In this document: positions 53,348 through 62,500 of the stretch, piece after piece
Layout of the letters: each line of letters opens with the position of its first letter
Position numbering within the stretch: the stretch's first letter is position 1
From: Glandiceps talaboti
Taxonomy: Eukaryota > Hemichordata > Enteropneusta > Spengelidae
NCBI RefSeq assembly: GCF_964340395.1
Contig: NC_135568.1
Coordinates: forward strand, 18,453,748 to 18,516,247
Length of the DNA: 62,500 bases
Direction of reading: 5' to 3'
The notes under the pieces: generated by a model
The model's database searches: none
The model's input: the letters and a program-made list of their open reading frames with translations, nothing else
What the model was told of the DNA's origin: nothing
Position numbers and translations under genes: made by a program

Positions 53348-54045
53348 CCGTGACAAGTCACCAGAAATATTATACATGGTTACCATGGAAACCAAATGAA
53401 CAAAACTAGTGAATTAACCCTACTCGCCAAAACTATGTCATATAGTCCAATAATTTCATCTTACTTCGTTTCCCCAGAAGATAGGTTGACTGGTACATAT
53501 CAAAACATTCCTTTCCTCAAACGATAGGTTGAAACATTGCAAAATGACGAAAGAGGGTCAGTTTAAATACAGCAGCCATTTCTGCAATACTAGGTTGTGT
53601 TGACACTGAAGCTACAAGTATGCTTTTTTTAATAGGTTTTCATCAACAAAATATATAAAGATACTGTGCTAACTGAAATGTTATGCTTGTCATTGAAAAA
53701 ACAGACTAGTTTTCGATGTTTTCAATAATCTAGAAGAGGCATATTGCATCATGATTACAATAGATCTTGCAGTTACCATGGTAACAAAATTGCTGATAAT
53801 ATGGCACATATTCCTGGTGCGTGAATCAAACAGAAAAGCCTTTAAGACGATCGAAAGTGTACTACATGTATTCCTTTTAAATAAATAGTGCTTTATTGAA
53901 ATATACATCCTGAATGAAAAAACATTAAATCACAAAGAGCTGTATACAACATAACAACACGGGTTCTAAACAGCAAATTAATTCCAAGGTGTGTCTATCA
54001 ATTTGAAGCCTTGAGAAGGGTTACTCTGTCAAGATCTAACAAACG
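53348..54045. other. Spacer with RFX-like palindromes
   Basis: Unique sequence right of the 49-bp array. It contains GTTACCATGGAAAC at 53379-53392 and the perfect palindrome GTTACCATGGTAAC at 53772-53785. No gene seen. Confidence 0.4.
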
Positions 54046-54284
54046 TATCATCCTCTAAACTTATCATCCTGTGTTACAGATCTACACCTATCGTCCTGTT
54101 TTACATATCTAAATGTTACAGATCTACACTTACCATCCCGTGTTACAGATCTACACTTATCATCCTGTGTTACATATCTAAACTTACCATCCTGTGTTAC
54201 AGATCTACACTCACTTATCATCCTGTGTTACAGAAGCACACTTATCATGCTGCAATTGATCTAAACTAGTCATCCTGTCTTATG
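54046..54284. repeat. Degenerate ~28-bp repeat, about seven copies
   Basis: Diverged units of ACTTATCATCCTGTGTTACA plus GATCTAC with variable lengths. Confidence 0.8.
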
Positions 54285-54814
54285 GAATTATCAACTTTTC
54301 ATCAGCGCTTTAGTTAAATAATTTGATTGCAGTATTTGTCATCGTTTTCTCTCTCGTCTCCTTTATACGCATTGACAGTAATTATTTCTTTTACAATAGT
54401 AATGGTACTAAATAGAGACTGCTTAGTCATAGAATGTACAGAAAGTGTCATTGGCTTTCTTTTACACAATAAACTGGACAAATTAAAATTGACAAAACAT
54501 TGTGTACAATAAGTTGATTTCTAGATAAACAGAATGCATGATAAACACAACATAACGAGTAAACACACTCACTAGATATGCCATATGTTTTCAAATCATT
54601 TGAAATAACACAATTGCATCGATTCTAGCTTCGATTAAATAAATGCAGGCGATGGATAAAAGGCTATATTTCGTCTTTGTCATAACTACATTTCTACCAA
54701 GGAACTAAATACGCCGTGTCGTTGGGATAGTCAGACATTTGTATTCATCGTATTTATGTCTCAGGTACAGTTGTTTTGAATCCGTTCACTATGGATATCG
54801 CATCGAGGTCAGGT
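54285..54814. other. Non-coding spacer
   Basis: Unique AT-rich sequence with one short hydrophobic open frame at 54327-54512 (+) that I do not recognise. Confidence 0.4.
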
Positions 54815-54944
54815 AAGGTATGTATGTATGTATGGATGGATGGATGGATGGATGGATGTATGTATGTATGTATGTATGTATGTATGTATGTATGTATGTA
54901 TGTATGTATGTATGGATGGATGGATGGATGGATGGATGGATGGA
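54815..54944. repeat. (GTAT)n/(GGAT)n compound microsatellite
   Basis: Alternating blocks of GTAT and GGAT tetranucleotides. Confidence 0.96.
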
Positions 54945-55218
54945 CTGCCTGTAGTTATTTCTTTATGGCTATGCTTCTCTTGGCCCAACCAACCTTATAT
55001 TTCTGAAACCTGACTAAAAAAGACTTCACGAGTGATGACAGCGACATCCAATGTGTGTATCATGGCTAAAATTACTGTTAATCTGGGACTTTAATAAATG
55101 AAACGTTCAAGGGTGATAATTGAGAGCCTGGTTTTCTCTTTGATACATCACCCGACGTCTTAAACTAGAATTAGGATAATTGGCAAATCAGACATGTAGG
55201 AAGCCTGCTGTGCACGAG

Positions 55219-55806
55219 TTGCACCAAGGCATTGTGGGATTTGAACTCACTGGTTGCACTAAGGCATTGTGAGATTTAAGCTCACTGGTTGCACCAAGGC
55301 ATTGTGGGATTTTAACAAAATGGTTACACCAAGGTATTGTGAGATTTGAACAAAATGGTTGCACCAAGGTATTGTGAGATTTGAACAAAATGGTTGCACC
55401 AAGGCATTGTGGGATTTGAACAAACTGGTTGCACCGAGGCATTGTGAGATTTGAACAAACTGGTTGGACCGAGGCATTGTGGGATTTGAACAAACTGGTT
55501 GCACCGAGGCATTGTGGGATTTGAACAAACTGGTTGCACCGAGGCATTGTGGGATTTGAACAAACTGGTTGCACCGAGGCATTGTGGGATTTGAACAAAC
55601 TGGTTGCACCGAGGCATTGTGGGATTTGAGCAAACTGGTTGCACCGAGGCATTGTGGGATTTGAACAAACTGGTTGCACCGAGGCATTGTGGGATTTGAA
55701 CAAAATGGTTGGACCGAGGCATTTTGAGATTTGAGCAAACTGGTTGCACCGAGGCATTGTGGGATTTGAACAAACTGATTGGACCAAGGGATTGTGGGAT
55801 TTGAAT
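55219..55806. repeat. Minisatellite, 35-bp unit, about 17 copies
   Basis: Units of AGGCATTGTGGGATTTGAAC plus AAACTGGTTGCACCR. No - strand stop codon occurs, which opens all three - frames (172-226 codons) in overlapping register. That is the expected outcome for a stop-free 35-bp unit, so I do not call a protein. Confidence 0.95.
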
Positions 55807-56922
55807 AAAGTTTTGAGTGTGACACCTATTACAAGCCAGCATTGTTTGGGTAAGGGTTCAACGTTCACGTTCGGTAGAAATAACTTTTCTGCGTGATCAT
55901 GACACCATCCTCATTTTGGTCCCCCTTTCACAGTACGTTTCTCACTTTACATTTCTAAGGCATTCGTACTGTTAAAAGTACTGTCATGAGTTCAAATCAT
56001 CACCAACGTGTACACCCACGCTTATTTCTAAATTCAAAATAAAAAAAATTTCCCCTCATTTTTAAGTTGTTACAATGAGAAACAGAGTCCTGTGTATTTT
56101 GGTAGACAACGGTCGTATGTCTCCATACATGACATAGCTATGTGTATTCAACCATTGTTTGTCTAGTCAGGGGTTATATGACATTTCTAAGTAAGCAGCC
56201 ATTGTTTAAGCAAGGGTGTTATGACGTATATAATTTAGCCATTGTTTAGTGAGAGATAGGATGAAATATCAAAGTGAATTCAGCCATTGTTTAGTCAATG
56301 GTATAACAAAGTACTAAATTTAACATATGGTAATGAGAAAGCTAAAACTTCTGCTCAGACAACCAATACAAAGTGACTGAGACGTCTGGGGTCACATTAT
56401 ATAATTAATATAACATAAATGGAACCCCTCGTTCTTATATTTAATATTTGTTTCACATCACAATTCCTTAAAATCTTGCGAGATTTTGTGTTTTAAGAAT
56501 GTCAATGATCGTGTTTCCGTCAGCATTCAACGTCGTTTAAATATTGCCAACAATTAATCCATTTAAATATTTACAATAAAAATGAAAGGCTTAGGTATGC
56601 AGCTAGGTAATCAGTAATGTATAATATTTGTATAAAAGTATCTTTGGAGAGGAACACAAATCGTTGAGATTCCCCAGAGTAATACTGACAGGTATGTGGA
56701 CAAAAGTGTCAATTTTGATGAGCGGGCCACATACACCGTGTCGATTATAGATTATTCACTCACAATTGAAAGCGACTGCAGTCTCGTCACTATTACTGTC
56801 ATTTTATCTGCTATAAATCGCTACTGATTTGACATATTTGGTATTTTCCGTCACAAAGTTTAGAAACATTGTTATATCATCAAACTTAAAATGTTCTCGT
56901 TTATAGTGAAATAAGTCTTCAT
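55807..56922. other. Wnt6 3' flank
   Basis: Downstream of the Wnt6 stop on the - strand, so probably its 3' UTR in part. A diverged GCCATTGTTTA sequence recurs four times at 56.15-56.30 kb. I found no canonical AATAAA on the - strand close to the stop. Confidence 0.4.
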
Positions 56923-57396
56923 TCATTTGTAACCGTTACACGTATGTATGGTTTTTTTCGTTGTACATGTTTCACAGTTCACAACACAACACCAATGGAA
57001 TCTACACCTGCAGTTCTCTTTCACTGTTATTACTTCCTCTTTATATCCTCGTTCGCAACACATTAAGTCACAACCCCCAACACCTATAGATGTACTATTA
57101 CATTTTCTCCCAGCCGTCCCTAAAGATCCAACTTTCCGATTGGGTTTACAGAAATTTGGTGAGTCAGCTATGTACACAAGATCTTGTTTGCCAGGTGGTT
57201 TGATGCTATCGTCACCTACAGGTAATAAACCCTCACCATCATTCCCACCAATAACTTTGGCTGCACCGTTAAATCTTTGTTTCAAAATGTTTCCAACGTC
57301 TCTGAAAACAGGCATTTTCTTCCAACATGTCTTGACGGTACAAGAACCAGACAATCCATGACATTTGCATTCCACTCGCATGTTGTCTTTGATCGC
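56923..57396 (-). CDS. Wnt6: Wnt6 last coding exon (partial gene; upstream exons outside the window)
   Basis: This 474-nt exon encodes the C-terminal 157 residues plus stop of a WNT ligand. It begins at an AG acceptor (CT at 57397-57398 on the + strand, phase 0) with AIKDNMRVECKCHGLSGSC. The Ser at exon residue 16 is the expected palmitoleoylated serine. Then come TCWKKMPVFRDVGN, FNGAAKV, GGNDGEGLLP, IKPPGKQDLVYIADSPNFC, a CNSTS glycosylation site, GCDLMCCERGY and NCRCRFHWCCVVNC. The NDG-x-x-LLP, ADSPxFC-x-PNR and CRFHWCCVV signatures point to Wnt6 rather than Wnt4, Wnt10 or Wnt1. The open frame continues into the intron and so overstates the start. The tail after the last cysteine is four residues (NGYK), slightly longer than usual. 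It is convergent with Wnt1. Confidence 0.95.
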   Translation of the reverse strand, partial: AIKDNMRVECKCHGLSGSCTVKTCWKKMPVFRDVGNILKQRFNGAAKVIGGNDGEGLLPVGDDSIKPPGKQDLVYIADSPNFCKPNRKVGSLGTAGRKCNSTSIGVGGCDLMCCERGYKEEVITVKENCRCRFHWCCVVNCETCTTKKTIHTCNGYK

Positions 57397-57698
57397 CTGA
57401 AATAAAAATAAAGTAAAATATAAAAAAAAAAAAACACCATTAATACACATTCTGCTCATTTTACAAACATCTGGTTTTATTCAACACATGAATAGTATCA
57501 TATCCAACTGCATAAGAGGTAAACCATTTGATTTCTGAGGGAGCTGGAGGATTACAGCACATTTGATTTTGCCAACTAGGGGTATTTTAAATATTAATTT
57601 ATGCTTTAATTTTTTGCCGCGTCACGTCGTGTAAATTGTTATTTTTTTAATTTAATTTCTTCATAACAGGAAACATATGAATGTAGCTTATTTCAAAA

Positions 57699-57812
57699 GT
57701 AGGAGGTAACAATGAATACAGTTTTAATATTCTACAAGTAGGAAGTATCAATGAATACAGTTTTAATATTCTACAAGTAGGAAGTATCAATGAATACAGT
57801 TTTAATATTCCA
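57699..57812. repeat. Minisatellite, 39-bp unit, three copies
   Basis: Units beginning GTAGGAAGTATCAATGAATA at 57699, 57738 and 57777, the first diverged. Confidence 0.9.
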
Positions 57813-57993
57813 AACGTAGCTAGTAAAATTAGAAAGTAGACTGTATAAGGTTGAATAGAAGTTTGAGACCAATTTTGAAATTGAAGAACTTAAAGAATAC
57901 CAAGCACTTGATGCTATTTAATATGTTAAGGTGGCAACAATACTCGTTAAACTTTGAATTAAAATACAAGAGAGCAGCGTGGGGGGGGGGTAC

Positions 57994-58016
57994 GGGAGGG
58001 GGTATTTCCCCCTCCC
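57994..58016. repeat. Perfect GC hairpin, 9-bp stem and 5-nt loop
   Basis: GGGAGGGGG and CCCCCTCCC flank TATTT, just right of a G10 run. Within the Wnt6 intron. Confidence 0.8.
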
Positions 58017-58211
58017 ACCTTTGAAATTTAACGTCTAAAAGACTACTGTCTGGTCTTATTTCAACATGTCAAGGTAAACTAGAGAGGAGAGAAGTCTGAG
58101 CCTTCTTATTTTAATATGTCAAGGTGATAACAATACCATATGCTGATCACAATTAAAAATTGAATTCAGAAAACCAAGAAAGAGAAAAATACCCAAAGTC
58201 TATTGTTGCAT

Positions 58212-58281
58212 GCCATACCATACCATACAATACCATACCATACCATACCATACCATACAATACCATACCATACCATACCAT
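58212..58281. repeat. (ATACC)n pentanucleotide microsatellite
   Basis: About 14 copies of ATACC with occasional ATACA units. Confidence 0.95.
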
Positions 58282-59801
58282 ATCATTTAAAATGATTTCA
58301 AAAATTACATGATTCATTCAAGGTACTAAGTCAGATCAGTATTCTCAGTAATTTGATTTGATGGTACCTAGTGTTTTGGTTTGTTTCAGTATTTGCCAAC
58401 AGTTAGTATAAACCTTTGACAAGAAACTTTAAAAGTTTACATGTAGGTTTAAGTTTAGGTATCGCCGCCGTAGTCGGCTGCACCAGAAACACATGTACTC
58501 AGGAATTTGACATTTGTTGTAGCTAGTTTCTGCATTTGAAACACAACAATCGTTTCCCCAGAAATCACATGGTGTACTCCTAATAAGGATTTAAATCGCG
58601 ATACTCACTTTTAATAAGATTAGTGTTCAATTGTTGGTGACAAAAGGTTATGAACTTCAGAGAGAAGTTGGAGCCTTCTTTTTTGAAGTTAATTCATATT
58701 TTGGAAGAAGACGGAAAGCAAGCGTTGTCGAATGCTGACTTTTCATTCCGTCCTGTGACTGTGTGCCAAAGTTCATACATGAAAATAGTTGTGATAGGAT
58801 TACGGAATTTGCGCACAAACCCGTAATTATTATTGTAATGTAAGTTGAAATAGAGAGACTAGTGTGGCAGTGGAGGAAATGGTTTATAAAGTGGAGCCAA
58901 TTTCAAACAGACGTGACACAAATGGCGGCTAACAAACAATTTATTGCAAAATATGTCGTAGGGAAAGAAGTCAAGCACAGCACTGAGTAAGACAATAGTT
59001 AAATTACAAGCACTTGGATGGGTATCGCCCATCCACCAATGAATTTAATAGCTGCATTGCTAAGCAACTGTATGAGTCAGGACTCGGATGACCTCAGGAT
59101 GAGATTTCTTTGTTTATTTGTATATTATCTGTTTATACGAGGTTATCCGATCAGGAACAGTGTCTGGATATCCCCACCGGATCTCAATATAAATCTAACA
59201 AAATTGAATTGCAAACTTTATATCTATTCTCTTTAAATTCTCTGCAGGAGCCCTACCAAAGATGTGATGATAGTGACCCAAGCCTTGGTCTGCTAATTGT
59301 ATCAGTGGTAATCGCTGCTCTCGCATGTCAACTCCTTTATTTTTACCTCTATGTTTGGATCTGATGAGATACCAAGCTGTCCCGAGGCTGGTAAAACATA
59401 TGACTCGGCTGATCTATATAATGTGATGTGTCGACATATTACTGTCCAACATGGTTTACTGACAAAACACATAGTCAACCAATATGATTTATTAATTGTA
59501 CATTTGTACGAAAATTATCATTTTAGTGTAAAGTCACGATATTTTAGCAATGGTGAATTTTCATGTTCATATTATTTACTTTGACTTGAGATTCATTAAT
59601 TTGAATGTGAATTTGGGCGACAAATTACTAGTTTATTAGACTTAGTTCGGGATTGTCAATACCAACGCAACACCCGAAATATATGACACGCATCGAAAAA
59701 ATGAAAGAAAAGTCTCCATAAAATGTTGTTATAATATAAACTGTTGTATTATACTTTTTGTACATTTTGCTAACATGGATGTACACTAACGCATATTGGC
59801 A

Positions 59802-60236
59802 TAGGTTGGACTACCAATGTCCTAGAGTACAGTAGGATGGACTGCCAATGTCCTAGAGTACAGTAGGTTGGACTGCCAATGTCCTAAAGTATAGTAGGAT
59901 GGACTGCCAATGTCCTAGAGTACAGTAGGATGGACTGCTAATGTCCTAGAGTACAGTAGGATGGACTGCCAATGTCCTAGAGTACAGTAGGTTGGACTGC
60001 CAATGTCCTAGAGTACAGTAGGTTGGACTGCCAATGTCCTAGAGTACAGTAGGTTGGACTGCCAATGTCCTAGAGTACAGTAGGATGGACTGCTAATGTC
60101 CTAGAGTACAGTAGGTTGGACTGCCAATGTCCTAGAGTACAGTAGGATGGACTGCCAATGTCCTAGAGTACAGTAGGATGGACTGCCAATGTCCTAGAGT
60201 ACAGTAGGATGGACTGCCAATGTCCTAGAGTATAGT
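59802..60236. repeat. Minisatellite, 31-bp unit, 14 copies
   Basis: Units of TAGGWTGGACTGCCAATGTC plus CTAGAGTACAG, nearly identical, with an A/T alternation at one site. Confidence 0.95.
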
Positions 60237-60497
60237 ATTTTAAAGCGAATATTGTGCTTACTGGATGTAGATCATCTTTCAATGCAACGTAATTGTTTTT
60301 AATAATCGTAACAATTTCTTCGAAGTAATTATTTTATTTTAATTACCCATTCCATGTATTATTGCACAGAGCCTTCTAGGTGAACATATTTCAACAGTGA
60401 ATGAACTGAACCTAGATAACCTTTACCGATACCAACTAGAAGATATAGATTATCGTTACATCGACATGCTGTTGACGTAAATAAGTCCAAAACCACT

Positions 60498-60656
60498 ACC
60501 AGATGTAGGGCTGACAAATATGTAACAGGACCAAATGTAGGGCTGACAAATATGTAACAGGACCAAATGTAGGGCTGACAATATGTAACAGGACCAAATA
60601 TAGGGCTGACAAGTGTGTAGCAGGGTTAATGTAGGGCTGACAAGAATACATGTAGC
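60498..60656. repeat. Minisatellite, 32-bp unit, about five copies
   Basis: Units containing ATGTAGGGCTGACAAATATG plus TAACAGGACCAA. The last two are diverged. Confidence 0.9.
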
Positions 60657-61240
60657 AGAAGAGCCGTGATGGAAAAGTCTTTCAAGTCGGTCAAAGAACT
60701 TGAGATTATCAAAGGAACATCATATTATCTGCTCGTTTAAACAACATATGGGTGTTTAACATTTGCACCAAAGCTGCTCCTAGGCTTAACATTCATATTG
60801 TTTTAGATGTCAAAACTTCACAACGTTGAACATTTCCTCTTCATCGTTTAGTTTTCTAGATTATACATGGAGAGTTCAACTCTTACACGAATACTTATAG
60901 AAACCATTTATCATCAACCGATTTGAAACTGCGGTGCTCTTTTGTAGAACATAAAGATTAAAATTTATTTATCTTTTCCCCTAACGCCACAGAAAATAAA
61001 AATAAAAGAGCTGTTCAACGGGCAACCTAGCCAATCATGTTGGGTAGGTAAGTTGCTTTCATTTAACAATGTAAAAAGGGTGTGAAAACAAGCCATATAT
61101 GATGGCAAAACATTTCCAGTTGAGTTTACATATATAGTACTTATTCAGTCATTTTGATTTCATCTCTTTCAATTTGTCTGTATCATTAGTCAGTTAGCAA
61201 ACGTACATAATTCACGGTTAAACATATGTTGTAGCTCCTC

Positions 61241-61791
61241 GATACTAGACAGTACCTAGTTATGTCAACTACAACGATACTAGACAGTACCTAGTTATGT
61301 CAACTACAACGATACTAGACAGTACCTAGTTATGTCAACTACAACGATACTAGACAGTACCTAGTTATGTCAACTACAACGATACTAGACAGTACCTAGT
61401 TATGTCAACTACAACGATACTAGACAGTACCTAGTTATGTCAACTAAAACGATACTAGACAGTACCTAGTTATGTCAACTACAACGATACTAGACAGTAC
61501 CTAGTTATGTCAGCTACAACGATACTAGACAGTACCTAGTTATGTCAACTACAACGATACTAGACAGTACCTAGTTATGTCAACTACAACGATACTAGAC
61601 AGTACCTAGTTATGTCAGCTACAACGATACTAGACAGTACCTAGTTATGTCAGCTACAACGATACTAGACAGTACCTAGTTATGTCAACTAAAACGATAC
61701 TAGACAGTACCTAGTTATGTCAACTACAACGATACTAGACAGTACCTAGTTATGTCAACTACAACGATACTAGACAGTACCTAGTTATGTC
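61241..61791. repeat. Minisatellite, 35-bp unit, about 16 copies
   Basis: Very uniform units of GATACTAGACAGTACCTAGT plus TATGTCAACTACAAC. The only recurrent variants are CAGCTAC and CAACTAA. Confidence 0.96.
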
Positions 61792-62245
61792 ACGATACTT
61801 GACAGTAGTTTCATGTTGAAGTCTAGGTGTTTTCAGTATTTTTATTAAAACAGTGATAGTCCTTGAGTGTTAGTAATAGTCGTAAAGTCATAACACATTT
61901 TCCTTATTTCCGTTCCGTATCACGCATCGACATATTTTGGGAGACGATAACCGCATGACTATATTTCATGTACCCATTTAGTTGTACATGTAACGATGAA
62001 ATATATGTAAGAAAGCAAAAAGGTCGTCCGTTTATTAGACGAGCAGTAAACGTTATCCTGGCCCATGTAAACATAATGACAGATGGTGAAAATACTAGAG
62101 GATAATTAACTACCCAGTGACATATAATGAACTTAACTGTGACGATGTTTTGGACTGTATGTACGTACGTGTGTACAGATTATGGTGTATTTCTTAAATG
62201 CCTCATTTGATGATATTTTTCATAATTAACGACCTGTCCGTTTTT
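61792..62245. other. Non-coding spacer
   Basis: Unique AT-rich intronic sequence; nothing recognised. Confidence 0.4.
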
Positions 62246-62500
62246 AGTACTATACATCATCTTATAGTGTTTGGTACTCTACGTCATGTTATTGTGTTAA
62301 ATATACTATGTCATATTATAGTGTTTAGTACTCTAGATCATATTATAATGTGTAGTACTCTATGTCACATTATAGTGTTTAGTACTCTATGTCACATTAT
62401 AGTGTTTAGTACTCTAGGTTATATTATAGTGTGTAGTACTCTATGTCATATTACGGTGTATAGTACTCTATGTCATAGTATAGTGTTTAGTACTCTATGT
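62246..62500. repeat. Minisatellite, 27-bp unit, at least nine copies, cut by window end
   Basis: Units of AGTACTCTATGTCATATTAT plus AGTGTTT. The array runs off the right edge. Confidence 0.92.

Larger units (their letters stand above)
57397..62500 (-). other. Wnt6: Wnt6 intron (continues past the window)
   Basis: At least 5.1 kb of the intron before the last Wnt6 exon. I searched the - strand for the preceding exon's WEWGGC and NNEAGR motifs and did not find them, so that exon lies beyond 62500. Tandem arrays are listed separately. The unique stretches 57813-59801, 60237-60497 and 60657-61240 hold no recognised gene. Confidence 0.75.

Noticed and set aside
55219-55806. GTTCAAATCCC on the - strand of the 35-bp units, resembling a tRNA B box
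   Set aside because: The flanks do not pair as a T arm, and there is no A box or acceptor stem at the right spacing, so neither a tRNA nor a tRNA-derived SINE is supported.
55188-55868. 226-codon - strand frame with Asn/Pro/Cys-rich repeats
   Set aside because: All three - frames are open through the same 35-bp array, with no codon-position bias between frames, so it is a repeat artefact.
57400-62500. Search for the preceding Wnt6 exon on the - strand
   Set aside because: No sequence encoding WEWGGC, NNEAGR or related motifs was found, so the exon is taken to lie outside the window.

Overview
The window is animal nuclear DNA: AT-rich, with long introns, GT-AG splice sites and about one third of its length in simple and tandem repeats. 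Two WNT ligand genes are recognisable. The repeat-laden, intron-rich style and the retained Wnt1-Wnt6 neighbourhood suggest a bilaterian invertebrate, perhaps a lophotrochozoan. I cannot place it more precisely from sequence alone.

Wnt1 lies on the + strand and appears complete in four coding exons: 8441-8532, 9375-9631, 14533-14798 and 26508-26987. Intron phases agree at every junction. The joined coding sequence is 1095 nt including the stop and encodes 364 residues: a signal peptide, the WNT cysteine framework, the lipidated-serine hairpin and the C-terminal cysteine domain. On the - strand, 56923-57396 is the last coding exon of Wnt6, and its upstream exons lie beyond the right edge. The two genes are convergent (tail to tail), with about 30 kb between their stop codons. 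Wnt1 and Wnt6 belong to the Wnt9-Wnt1-Wnt6-Wnt10 linkage inferred for early bilaterians, so this is a fragment of that cluster. Both encode secreted, lipid-modified ligands for Frizzled receptors.

Layout: 1-8355 is the Wnt1 upstream region, with a 34-bp array, a 16-bp array and an AATT run. 8356-26987 is a short upstream ORF plus Wnt1. Its 11.7-kb third intron holds a 4.5-kb array of 41-bp units abutting a 25-bp array. 26988-56922 is intergenic and contains no gene I can support. It carries a small inverted-repeat element just after the Wnt1 stop, a second element with terminal inverted repeats, a (GATT)n/(GATC)n block, a 5.5-kb array of 44-bp units, a hairpin between TA runs, a 5.2-kb array of 49-bp units with an internal ~1.9-kb higher-order duplication, and a 35-bp array. 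57397-62500 is Wnt6 intron with further 39-, 31-, 32-, 35- and 27-bp arrays.

Nearly all longer open frames outside the five WNT exons lie inside tandem arrays or have no recognisable similarity, and I do not call them genes. The most interesting non-genic signals are RFX/X-box-like sequences inside every unit of the 49-bp array, with perfect palindromic versions in unique DNA on both sides; the higher-order structure of the big arrays; and fold-back elements, one of them probably inside the Wnt1 3' UTR.
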